The notes below the pieces were generated by a model. It saw only the letters and a program-made list of their open reading frames with translations. It was not told where the DNA came from and did no database searches. From NCBI GenBank assembly GCA_029060545.1, contig JAIDTT010000003.1:1-43538 (forward strand): a stretch of DNA of 43,538 nucleotides. Direction: 5' to 3'. The DNA comes from Paramuribaculum sp. GTDB taxonomy: Bacteria; Bacteroidota; Bacteroidia; Bacteroidales; Muribaculaceae. Below, piece after piece: positions 36,757-43,538 of the stretch (its first letter is position 1; each line of letters begins with the position of its first letter). The position numbers and the translations under genes were made by a program.

Positions 36757-37765
36757 GGCATTGATCCATCATTATTGCATCGAGTACCGTCATGGCGGCC
36801 ATAGCCTCCACCACCGCTACAGCGCGTGGCACCACGCATACGTCGTGACGGCCGCGTGGCTGGAGTGTAACGGGGCTTCCGTCGGTGTCGACGGTCTGCA
36901 TCGGGCGCATCATCGTGGCCACCGGCTTGAATACCACGCGGAAATCTATCGGTTGACCGTTGGATATGCCCCCCTGTATGCCCCCGGAGTGATTCGTCAG
37001 CGTAGTGATGGTGCCGTCGGAGGCAGGGATGAAAGTGTCGATAAGCTCACTTCCGCGCATAGCGGCTCCGGCAAATCCGCTGCCGTAGTCAAATCCTTTG
37101 GCCGCATTTATGCTCATCATCGCACCGGCAAGCATCGCCTGTAATTTGGCGTACATCGGTTCGCCGATCCCGGCCGGGCAGCCCGAGATGGTGCAGCCTA
37201 CGATTCCCCCCAATGTATCACCTTCGGCGCGTGCCTCCTCTATTTCGGCTTTCATAGCCGCAGTCACTTCTGCCGATTTCTCTGCCACACGCCCGATCTG
37301 CAGAATGTACGCATCGACAGAGATACCGTAGCCGGTCAGTACCTGCTTGGCAAGCGCTCCGGCCACCACACGGGCAGCCGTCTCACGTGCCGATGCGCGC
37401 CCGCCTCCGCGGTGATCGCGGATTCCGTACTTCATCTGATAGGTATAGTCGGCGTGGCATGGACGGTAAGTATTTGCCATAGCATCGTAGTCGGCGCTCC
37501 GAGCGTCGGTGTTGGCTATTGTGAAAGCTATAGGCGTGCCGGTTGTTACACCGTCAAGCAGACCCGACAGAAATTCAGGCCGGTCAGCTTCTCGTCGGGC
37601 CGATACATTGCCGGATGAGCCGGGTCGGCGGCGTGCCATCATCGTTTCGAGGGCATCCATATCAATGCGTATGCCGGCCGGCATACCGTCTATCACACCG
37701 CCCGTCACCGGTCCGTGGCTCTCCCCGAAAGTCGTGAGGCGGAAAATATTGCCGAAAGTATTCAT
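36734..37765 (-). CDS. aroC: Chorismate synthase
   Basis: A 343-residue enzyme converting EPSP to chorismate with reduced FMN, the last step of the shikimate pathway. Signatures are GNIFRLTTFGESHGPVTGGV at the N-terminus, RPCHADYTYQMKYGIRDHRG, GGGRASARETAARV, and the late HDVCVVPRAVAVVEAM. Length is normal. It overlaps ybaK by four bases (ATGA). Confidence 0.97.
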   Translation of the reverse strand: MNTFGNIFRLTTFGESHGPVTGGVIDGMPAGIRIDMDALETMMARRRPGSSGNVSARREADRPEFLSGLLDGVTTGTPIAFTIANTDARSADYDAMANTYRPCHADYTYQMKYGIRDHRGGGRASARETAARVVAGALAKQVLTGYGISVDAYILQIGRVAEKSAEVTAAMKAEIEEARAEGDTLGGIVGCTISGCPAGIGEPMYAKLQAMLAGAMMSINAAKGFDYGSGFAGAAMRGSELIDTFIPASDGTITTLTNHSGGIQGGISNGQPIDFRVVFKPVATMMRPMQTVDTDGSPVTLQPRGRHDVCVVPRAVAVVEAMAAMTVLDAIMMDQCHGSTRFV

Positions 37766-38241
37766 TGTGTAAGATCAGCCACAGTGGCTTTGGTGAAAGA
37801 TATGAGATCAGCCGGCGCGACTTCGAGCTGCAGGCCGCGCACGCCGGCGCTTACAAATATCGTAGAGTGGTCAGTGGCAGTGGAGTGGAAGAAAGTAGGG
37901 AAAGCCTTCTTCATACCCACCGGCGAGCAGCCTCCGCGTATGTAGCCAGTGGCGCCGAGCAGTTCGCGCACGTGGATCATCTCCACCTTCTTGTCGCCGG
38001 CAGCGCGCGCCACCTTCTTCAGATCGAGCTCGCAAGTAGCGGGTATCACACATACGATCAGACCGCAACGCGCTCCTCGGAGCACGAGCGTCTTGAATAC
38101 ACGTTCGGGATCCTCCCCGATCGACTGCGCCACATTTACGGCATCGAGATGAGCCTCGTCGACAGGATACGCCACCAGACGATACTCCACCGAAGCCTGC
38201 GAGAGCAGACGTGCTGCATTGGTTTTTAGTTCTTTTGCCAT
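37762..38241 (-). CDS. ybaK: Cys-tRNA(Pro) deacylase, YbaK/EbsC family
   Basis: A 159-residue trans-editing protein that hydrolyses mischarged Cys-tRNA(Pro). VFKTLVLRG, ATCELDLKKVARAAGDKKVEM and GATGYIRGGCSPVGMKKAFP are family blocks. I chose the ATG at 38241; a further start at 38274 lies upstream of the -7 box. It leads the ybaK-aroC-yhcC operon. Confidence 0.92.
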   Translation of the reverse strand: MAKELKTNAARLLSQASVEYRLVAYPVDEAHLDAVNVAQSIGEDPERVFKTLVLRGARCGLIVCVIPATCELDLKKVARAAGDKKVEMIHVRELLGATGYIRGGCSPVGMKKAFPTFFHSTATDHSTIFVSAGVRGLQLEVAPADLISFTKATVADLTQ

Positions 38242-38251
38242 ACTACGAGTG

Positions 38252-38259
38252 CAAAGGTA
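38252..38259 (-). promoter_or_regulatory. Promoter -7 box of ybaK-aroC-yhcC
   Basis: The minus strand reads TACCTTTG, a TAnnTTTG match, 10 bp before the ATG at 38241. The -33 box is unclear. Confidence 0.5.
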
Positions 38260-38338
38260 ATGAAAAACTTGCAACTTTTCAGCCGCAGTGATTGTTTATA
38301 AGGCACAAACACACATATAGTCACAACATAAATATACT

Positions 38339-38575
38339 ATGATCGACAGACTCACATCCGAAGAAAAGGCGCAGCTTCCCGACAGCGATTTCGGGCTCCC
38401 CGAACTCCACGAATATCCTATGCCCGACGCAGCCCATGTGCGAGCCGCCGAAGCCTACTTCCGCTATTGTCCCGAACAACTGCGTCCCCGTCTTGCCCGT
38501 GCCATATTGGCCAAAGCCGGGCAGTATGGCGTGGATGTCGAAAGCCCCACCATACTCAGTTACGCTAAAGGGTAG
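38339..38575 (+). CDS. Small protein with DUF6582-like motif
   Basis: A 78-residue soluble protein. The segment SDFGLPELHEYPMPDAAHVRAAEAYFRYCP resembles a short domain (FGLP...YPMPD..HV..A) known from phage prohead and other small bacterial proteins; its role here is unknown. It is likely real because it has a clean ATG start after an intergenic spacer, a coherent helical composition, and no competing gene on the other strand. No phage genes are nearby. Confidence 0.6.
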   Translation: MIDRLTSEEKAQLPDSDFGLPELHEYPMPDAAHVRAAEAYFRYCPEQLRPRLARAILAKAGQYGVDVESPTILSYAKG

Positions 38576-38663
38576 CATAATAGAAGATTCTTCTTTCTCC
38601 TCTATATATCGTAGTCCGGGAGCTGTGTCCGATAAAAAATACGGATGTCGGCTTCCGGATTGC

Positions 38664-38695
38664 TTTGGCGGAATGGGGTGATTTTTGTACTTTTG
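38664..38695 (+). promoter_or_regulatory. Complete promoter of asd
   Basis: TTTG at 38664-38667 and TACTTTTG at 38688-38695, spacer 20 bp, lie 42 bp before the ATG at 38738. A near-palindrome (TTTTTGTAC...GCACAAAAA, 38682-38703) spans the -7 box and could be an operator. Confidence 0.65.
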
Positions 38696-38737
38696 CACAA
38701 AAAGATACCAATCCATTATTATCCGCCAATAAAAATC

Positions 38738-39751
38738 ATGAATGTAGCTATAGTAGGCGCTTCCGGCGCCGTAGGTCAGGAATTTATGCGCGTGCTCGCA
38801 GAGCAGCAGTTTCCGATCACATCCCTTCGCCTTTTCGGGTCGGCACGTAGCGCCGGCCGTACATATAATTTCTGCGGCCGCGACATCGTAGTCGAAGAGC
38901 TTACCCACGAGCCCGACCTGTTCAAAGACATCGATTTCGCCTTCGTATCGGCCGGAGCAGGCGTATCCAAGGAGTTCGCCGCCGATATCACCCGTCATGG
39001 TGCCGTGATGATCGACAATTCGAGCGCCTTCCGTATGGATGCCGATGTGCCCCTGGTTGTCCCCGAGGTCAACGGAGAGGATGCTTTCGATGCCCCCCGC
39101 GGCATTATAGCCAACCCCAATTGCACCACCATTCAGATGGTAGTGGCGCTCAATCCTATCCACAAGCTAAGCCCCATACGCCGCGTCCACGTGGCCACCT
39201 ATCAGGCCGCTTCCGGTGCAGGCGCATCCGCAATGCAGGAATTGCAGGAGCAGTATACGAGCATTGCCAACGGCACCGAAGTGAAGGTGGAGAAATTTGC
39301 ATATCAGCTCGTCAGCAATGTGATTCCTCACGTTGATGTATTCCTCGACAACGACTATACCAAGGAGGAGATGAAGATGTACAACGAGACCAAGAAGATA
39401 ATGCATGCCCCTGCGCTCGACGTCAGCGCCACCTGTGTGCGTGTACCCGTGATGCGTGCCCACAGCGAGGCTATATGGCTTGAGACCGAAAGCCCGCTCG
39501 AAGTCGCAGCCGTGCGTAAGGCGCTCGAGGAAGCTCCCGGAGTGGTCGTGGTCGACAATCCCGCCGACAAGCAGTATCCCATGCCCCTCCATGTAGCCGG
39601 CAGCGATCCCGTGTATGTAGGTCGCCTGCGTCGCGACATCACTCATCCCTGCGGTCTTACCATGTGGGTAGTTGGCGACCAGATCAAAAAGGGAGCCGCT
39701 CTCAATGCCGTGCAGATAGCTCAGTATATGCTCGCACATCCCCGTAAATAA
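38738..39751 (+). CDS. asd: Aspartate-semialdehyde dehydrogenase
   Basis: A 337-residue NADPH-dependent enzyme making aspartate semialdehyde for lysine, threonine, methionine and diaminopimelate. It has [20 protein letters not shown] (nucleotide loop), [21 protein letters not shown], the catalytic cysteine in [12 protein letters not shown], and [15 protein letters not shown] chose the ATG at 38738 because it begins the canonical N-terminus and lies past the promoter; the frame is open further upstream only by chance. It is followed 18 bp later by the antiporter gene. Confidence 0.96.
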   Translation: MNVAIVGASGAVGQEFMRVLAEQQFPITSLRLFGSARSAGRTYNFCGRDIVVEELTHEPDLFKDIDFAFVSAGAGVSKEFAADITRHGAVMIDNSSAFRMDADVPLVVPEVNGEDAFDAPRGIIANPNCTTIQMVVALNPIHKLSPIRRVHVATYQAASGAGASAMQELQEQYTSIANGTEVKVEKFAYQLVSNVIPHVDVFLDNDYTKEEMKMYNETKKIMHAPALDVSATCVRVPVMRAHSEAIWLETESPLEVAAVRKALEEAPGVVVVDNPADKQYPMPLHVAGSDPVYVGRLRRDITHPCGLTMWVVGDQIKKGAALNAVQIAQYMLAHPRK

Positions 39752-39769
39752 TTTCATACCCGCGCCCCG

Positions 39770-41944
39770 ATGATACTTGCAGAGATCGTACCGCTGATCA
39801 CCTCTCCGATGGGAATCTTTCTCACCGTGATGGCCATAATTCTGCTCGCGCCTCTGCTGCTCAATCGCATCAAGATACCCCATGTGATCGGTCTCATCAT
39901 CGCCGGTGTATGCGTCGGGCCCTATGGATTCAACCTTCTGGGGCGCGATATGAGTTTCGAAGTGTTCGGCAAGGTAGGCCTCCTCTACCTTATGTTTCTG
40001 GCCGGCATCGAGATAGATATGTACCACCTTAAGAAGAATATACGCCGTGGTCTTATCTTCGGTCTCTACACATTCTTCGTCCCGGTGATAATGGGCTGCC
40101 TGGGAGGCGTGTATCTGCTCGGCCTCGATTGGCTCACGGCCTCGATGCTTGCTGCTATGCTTGCCGCCCACACCCTGTTGGCCTATCCTATCGTGTCGCG
40201 TTTCGGACTCACCAAGAATCCGGCTGTGGTCATCGCCATCGCCGGCACTATATTCGCCGTACTCGGGTCATTGATAATGCTCGCTTCAGTGGTGGGCATC
40301 GAAAAAGCCGGTGAATTCGATTTCATCCTCGTGGGACGTCTGCTCCTGAGAGTGCTCGGCGTATGTGGTGTCATCACCTATGTCTATCCGAGAGTTACGC
40401 GTTGGTTTTTCAAGCACTTCAACGATGGCATCATGCAGTTTGTCTACGTGCTCGTTATGGTGTTTACCGCCGCCGAACTTGCCGAACTCGGTGGCATCGA
40501 AGGCGTATTTGGCGCATTCTTCGCTGCTTTGGTGCTCAACCGCTATATCCCCGGACGTTCGCCTCTGATGTCGCGTATAGAGTTTGTAGGCAACGCCATA
40601 TTCATACCCTACTTCCTCATCGGCGTGGGTATGCTCATCGATGTTAAGCTCATCACCCGGGGGTGGAATACGCTATATGTCACCGCCGTAATGTGTGCCG
40701 TAGCTATGGCCGCCAAGTGGGTGGCCGCATGGCTTGCTCAGCTCACATTCGGTATGAAGTCGCTCGAACGCTCGATACTATATCAGCTCAGCAACGCCCA
40801 CACCGCCGTGGCCCTCGCAGTGGTGATGATCGGCTTCCAGATGGGGCTGTTCAGTCAAAGCATACTCAACGGCACGGTGCTGATGATACTCGTCACTTGC
40901 ACGGTATCATCCATCGGCACATCGCGGGCAGCCGCTAAGCTCAAGGTACTCACCATACAGAAGCCTGAGAATGTCGGCAGCAAGTCGGCAGGCAAGGAGC
41001 CGCTCCGCACACTGATCCCCGTGGTTAATCCCGCTGGAGCTTCTGAACTGGTCAACCTTGCTCTGATGATGAACGACGGCCGTAAGGAGCGCAACAAGAT
41101 CTATGCCCTCCACGTGCGCAACGACAACTCCCTGTCATCGCGTTCCGTAGGACAGAACTCACTCGACACGGCGCGACGCATCGGCTCGATAATGGACGTT
41201 GATATCCGCACAATCGAGCGGTTCGACCTCAACTTTGTCACAGGCCTGCTCAATACCATCGCCGAGCGCGACATCAATGAGGTCGTGATCGGTCTGCACC
41301 GACGCTCCAACGTCATCGACTCATTCTTCGGCGAGAAACTCACCCAGCTCATCAAGGCCACATACAAGATGATCGTGATTTCCCGCTGCTTTATCCCGAT
41401 CAACACCATCCGCCGCATCGTGGTAAGTGTGCCCGACAAAGCCCAGTACGAGACCGGATTCACCCATTGGGTACGCTCGATTGGCAACCTTACCCGCCAG
41501 CTCGGCTGTCGTGTAGTGTTCTGCGCCACTGAAGAGACGGCAAAGTATATCAAGGCCGTGCTCCGTACTGGCGGTTACGAGATACGTCAGGAATATATCG
41601 TGTTCAACGATTGGGACGACTTCGTGCTCCTCGCCAATAAGATCAAGGACGACGATCTGCTCGTCGTAGTCAACGCCCGCCGCACATCCGTATCCTTCAA
41701 CTCCGCTATGGACACCCTGCCCGAATTCCTGCGCAAATACTTTGCCGGCAACAACCTGCTCGTCATCTTCCCCGAACAGTTTGGACAGAAGACACTCTCA
41801 CCCGCCATCACCGACGCCCTCAGTGCCGATGTCGAGACACTGCCCATCCCCCTCTGGCTCAAAGTGCGCCACGCTTATCTCGACTTCATACACCATCGCC
41901 GGCGCAAACGCAAGTCCGGCAAGTCGCCCGATCTTAATCTGTAG
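39770..41944 (+). CDS. CPA2-type cation/proton antiporter with C-terminal cytoplasmic domain
   Basis: A 724-residue membrane protein. The first 400 residues form about twelve hydrophobic helices of the Na+/H+ exchanger fold, with IPHVIGLIIAGVCVGPYGF, LMFLAGIEIDM and HTLLAYPIVSRFGL as family blocks. The C-terminal 300 residues are cytoplasmic and resemble two USP-like segments (IYALHVRNDNSLSS and ERDINEVVIGLHRRSN). It should exchange Na+ or K+ for protons; ion choice is unknown. Probably co-transcribed with asd. Confidence 0.88.
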   Translation: MILAEIVPLITSPMGIFLTVMAIILLAPLLLNRIKIPHVIGLIIAGVCVGPYGFNLLGRDMSFEVFGKVGLLYLMFLAGIEIDMYHLKKNIRRGLIFGLYTFFVPVIMGCLGGVYLLGLDWLTASMLAAMLAAHTLLAYPIVSRFGLTKNPAVVIAIAGTIFAVLGSLIMLASVVGIEKAGEFDFILVGRLLLRVLGVCGVITYVYPRVTRWFFKHFNDGIMQFVYVLVMVFTAAELAELGGIEGVFGAFFAALVLNRYIPGRSPLMSRIEFVGNAIFIPYFLIGVGMLIDVKLITRGWNTLYVTAVMCAVAMAAKWVAAWLAQLTFGMKSLERSILYQLSNAHTAVALAVVMIGFQMGLFSQSILNGTVLMILVTCTVSSIGTSRAAAKLKVLTIQKPENVGSKSAGKEPLRTLIPVVNPAGASELVNLALMMNDGRKERNKIYALHVRNDNSLSSRSVGQNSLDTARRIGSIMDVDIRTIERFDLNFVTGLLNTIAERDINEVVIGLHRRSNVIDSFFGEKLTQLIKATYKMIVISRCFIPINTIRRIVVSVPDKAQYETGFTHWVRSIGNLTRQLGCRVVFCATEETAKYIKAVLRTGGYEIRQEYIVFNDWDDFVLLANKIKDDDLLVVVNARRTSVSFNSAMDTLPEFLRKYFAGNNLLVIFPEQFGQKTLSPAITDALSADVETLPIPLWLKVRHAYLDFIHHRRRKRKSGKSPDLNL

Positions 41945-41949
41945 CGGCG

Positions 41950-42966
41950 ATGAAATTCTACAGAATCCTACGCCGGCTCACCTCTATCCGTTCGCCGCGG
42001 TTGCGCCTGCTCCTCTTCCTCGGAGCACACACATTGCGCCGACGCACCATCGGTCTTTACGTCGACCCCACCCTGGCCTGCAATCTCCGTTGCCGTATGT
42101 GTCAGTTCTCATCCGACGAAATGCGTCGCACCACCCTCCGTGGCCGTATGACTGACGAAGCCCTTGCCGCCCTCCCTGCCTCACTGATGCACCACGCTCT
42201 CAAGCTGCAGATCGGTTGTGGAGCCGAGCCGACAGTCGACTCGCGCACGGCATCCATCATAGCGGCCGGACGCGCAGCCGGTGTACCATATATATCCGTC
42301 ACCACCAATGGCCAGCTGCTCACACCCGAATTATTGAGGCAGTATATCGATGCCGGCTTGAACGAAGTCACCATATCCCTCCACGGCGTCACGCCCTCCA
42401 CCTACGAAGCCCTTATGCCGGGAGCCACACACTCCCGTTTTCTTCAACTCATCGACACGCTCCGCGAAGCCAAGCGGTGCCATCCACAGCTCACCGTGCG
42501 GGTAAATTTTACCGTCAATGCCGACAATGTCGACGAGCTTCCCATCCTTCCCGGACTCTTCGGCACCGGCCTTGTGGATATATTGCAGTTGCGCCCCGTA
42601 CAGAACCTCGGCCACAGCGATTACACCAATTTCGACCTTCAGCCCCTCGTCGATAAATACGAAACCACCTTCGGCCTGTTGCGGCAGCGCGCAATCGAAG
42701 CAGGCATCACCTGCCTCATGCCTCAGCGCGACCAGATAATACTCACTGCCAAAGAGCCGGGACGGCTCGACATCCTCTTCGAGCAACTCACCTATTGTTA
42801 TGTAGGCCCTCACAGCTCTTACGCCGAAGGCTTCGCCCTGCCCGGCGACACCTACAGCAGCTATCATAAGCGCAACCACACCACGCGCCGTATCCTTCGA
42901 GCCCTCCTCATGCGCAACACCCCTTCGCAGCGCCACATCACCCGCAAACTCAACTACCGCCTCTAA
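41950..42966 (+). CDS. Radical SAM protein of unknown substrate
   Basis: A 338-residue enzyme with CNLRCRMC (Cys44, Cys48, Cys51) binding the 4Fe-4S cluster and SAM, followed by barrel motifs IGCGAEPTVD, ISVTTNGQLLT and EVTISLHGVTPSTYEALM. A C-terminal pair around TCLMPQ and TYCYVGP is too sparse for a full SPASM domain. The arrangement resembles MoaA-like or peptide-modifying radical SAM proteins, but no small-peptide partner is visible. It follows the antiporter by 5 bp, ending right at the right-hand repeat element. Confidence 0.85.
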   Translation: MKFYRILRRLTSIRSPRLRLLLFLGAHTLRRRTIGLYVDPTLACNLRCRMCQFSSDEMRRTTLRGRMTDEALAALPASLMHHALKLQIGCGAEPTVDSRTASIIAAGRAAGVPYISVTTNGQLLTPELLRQYIDAGLNEVTISLHGVTPSTYEALMPGATHSRFLQLIDTLREAKRCHPQLTVRVNFTVNADNVDELPILPGLFGTGLVDILQLRPVQNLGHSDYTNFDLQPLVDKYETTFGLLRQRAIEAGITCLMPQRDQIILTAKEPGRLDILFEQLTYCYVGPHSSYAEGFALPGDTYSSYHKRNHTTRRILRALLMRNTPSQRHITRKLNYRL

Positions 42967-42998
42967 TCCCCCCCTAAAATTTTTTTTAAAAATATGTG

Positions 42999-43023
42999 TT
43001 AGGCCGGCCAATCCCGGCCTTAA
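42999..43023 (+). terminator. GGCCGG hairpin just after the radical SAM gene
   Basis: TTAGGCCGG (42999-43007) and CCGGCCTTAA (43014-43023) pair with one bulge. The long T-run lies before rather than after the stem, so its role as a terminator is uncertain. It mirrors the hairpin at 298-322. Confidence 0.4.
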
Positions 43024-43028
43024 CTTTG
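43021..43028 (+). promoter_or_regulatory. Promoter-like -7 box in right repeat, reading outward
   Basis: TAACTTTG matches TAnnTTTG exactly and is conserved in the left copy. The partial ORF starting at 43333 would be its first gene, leaving a leader of about 300 nt. The -33 region is weak. Confidence 0.35.
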
Positions 43029-43053
43029 TCACCACCAATCCGGCCACACATCC

Positions 43054-43089
43054 CTCCGACCCGTCCGAAAAGTCCGACCCGTCCGATGG
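43054..43089 (+). repeat. Four 9-bp tandem units (G/CTCCGAnnn)
   Basis: CTCCGACCC, GTCCGAAAA, GTCCGACCC and GTCCGATGG are contiguous. The array is absent from the left copy, so it varies between copies of the element. Confidence 0.75.
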
Positions 43090-43112
43090 ATGCCACTGCG
43101 TTAGCCAGGATC

Positions 43113-43141
43113 GGAGCCTACAGCGCGCAGCGCCTGGCTCC
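43113..43141. repeat. Stem-loop unit of the right repeat element
   Basis: GGAGCC (43113-43118) pairs with GGCTCC (43136-43141) around a GC-rich loop. It is homologous to left units A and B. Against unit B both arms changed compensatorily (C-G to G-C). Confidence 0.65.
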
Positions 43142-43332
43142 GTCCCCCTCAAAGCCCTAAAAATCAATCGTGCATCACCGGTCAAATAAGTTCCCGGTGC
43201 TGTGCGTCAGAACGGGTTAGATGGTAGGCGCTGAGGCTGAGGTCGATGGGAGCATACGAAAGGAGTATGTGACCGAGACCGAAGCCGAAAGCAACGCCGC
43301 AGATAGCCCGTTATCACACACAGCACAATACT

Positions 43333-43538
43333 ATGCCACATACGTTTTACTTCCGCCAATTCCTCGGCGAGCCCCTGCCTCCCGAACTCCGACGCCTCTT
43401 CTCCAACCTCGAGCTGTGGCGCCAGAGAGGCGGAGCACGCCCAATGATAATCCTCGAGCAAGGCGACCACAACGTAAGGTACTACCTCGAGAAATACCTC
43501 CTCTACCGACACACCATATCCAACTTCGGATCCCTCGT
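43333..43538 (+). CDS. Partial ORF of unknown family, truncated by window end
   Basis: At least 68 codons from an ATG, open to the window edge. It begins MPHTFYFRQFLGEPLPPELR and continues through NLELWRQRGGARPM and YYLEKYLLYR; charged and aromatic residues are mixed as in a soluble protein. I do not recognise a family. The in-frame region upstream of the ATG hits a stop at 43270-43272 with no other start. It would be the first gene read outward from the right repeat element. Confidence 0.45.
   Translation, partial: MPHTFYFRQFLGEPLPPELRRLFSNLELWRQRGGARPMIILEQGDHNVRYYLEKYLLYRHTISNFGSL

Larger units (their letters stand above)
42967..43262 (+). repeat. Right copy of long inverted repeat element (non-coding, outward-facing)
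   Basis: The inverted partner of the left-end element. From the radical SAM stop outward come an A/T tract, a GGCCGG hairpin (42999-43023), TAACTTTG (43021-43028), four 9-bp GTCCGA-type units, a stem-loop unit (43113-43141), and a 70-bp block (43193-43262) identical to the complement of 1-70. The match cannot be followed past 43262 because the left copy reaches the window edge there. No protein is supported inside. Confidence 0.9.

Noticed and set aside
38645..38737. Upstream extension of asd
   Set aside because: It crosses the promoter, and the canonical N-terminus starts exactly at the ATG at 38738.

Overview
The window is chromosomal DNA of a Bacteroidales bacterium, most likely a Muribaculaceae-like gut commensal (the family is inference). 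The evidence is a complete type IX secretion (T9SS) core, porT-porP-gldK-gldL-gldM-gldN; Bacteroidetes-type promoters (TAnnTTTG at -7, sometimes TTTG about 20 bp upstream); starts without clear Shine-Dalgarno sequences; split glycine decarboxylase subunits; and a GH95 fucosidase. The DNA looks moderately GC-rich. I see no tRNA, rRNA, CRISPR array, transposase or prophage gene.

Layout. Positions 1-356 and 42967-43262 hold two inverted copies of one structured non-coding repeat. Each abuts the 3' end of the outermost gene and points outward; a partial ORF of unknown family follows the right copy. On the minus strand, 7924 to 378 is a complete glycine-cleavage operon (lplA-gcvT-gcvH-gcvPA-gcvPB-lpdA) ending in a family 2 glycosyltransferase. 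On the plus strand, 8058-9585 carries a pRiA4b ORF-3-like gene, ruvX and def. Minus-strand genes follow for a DUF4143-type AAA ATPase, with 33-bp direct repeats upstream, and a PlsC acyltransferase. From 11900 to 21642 the plus strand carries guaB, two periplasmic parvulin-type chaperones, an OstA-like envelope protein, mutL and an HU-like/SPOR membrane protein. A lone GH95 fucosidase (minus) is followed by a tightly overlapping plus-strand run: nitroreductase, DUF2520 protein, kdsC and maf. A convergent ATP-grasp-like gene separates this run from the T9SS operon (27483-34450), which ends at a strong terminator. Next, with their own promoter, come two tandem paralogous secreted proteins with a YbjN-like motif and a small HExxH protein. 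The minus-strand run ybaK-aroC-yhcC and the plus-strand genes for a small protein, asd, a cation/proton antiporter and a radical SAM protein complete the window.

How it fits together. Much of the segment concerns the cell envelope: outer-membrane protein chaperones, an OstA-like protein, KdsC for Kdo synthesis, PlsC for phospholipid synthesis, a SPOR protein and the T9SS trans-envelope machine. The rest is central metabolism (glycine cleavage, GMP, chorismate and aspartate-family biosynthesis) and genome or translation quality control (MutL, RuvX, Def, YbaK, Maf). The least explained items are the bookend repeats with compensatory base changes, the paralogous secreted pair beside the T9SS operon, and the 33-bp repeats upstream of the AAA ATPase.
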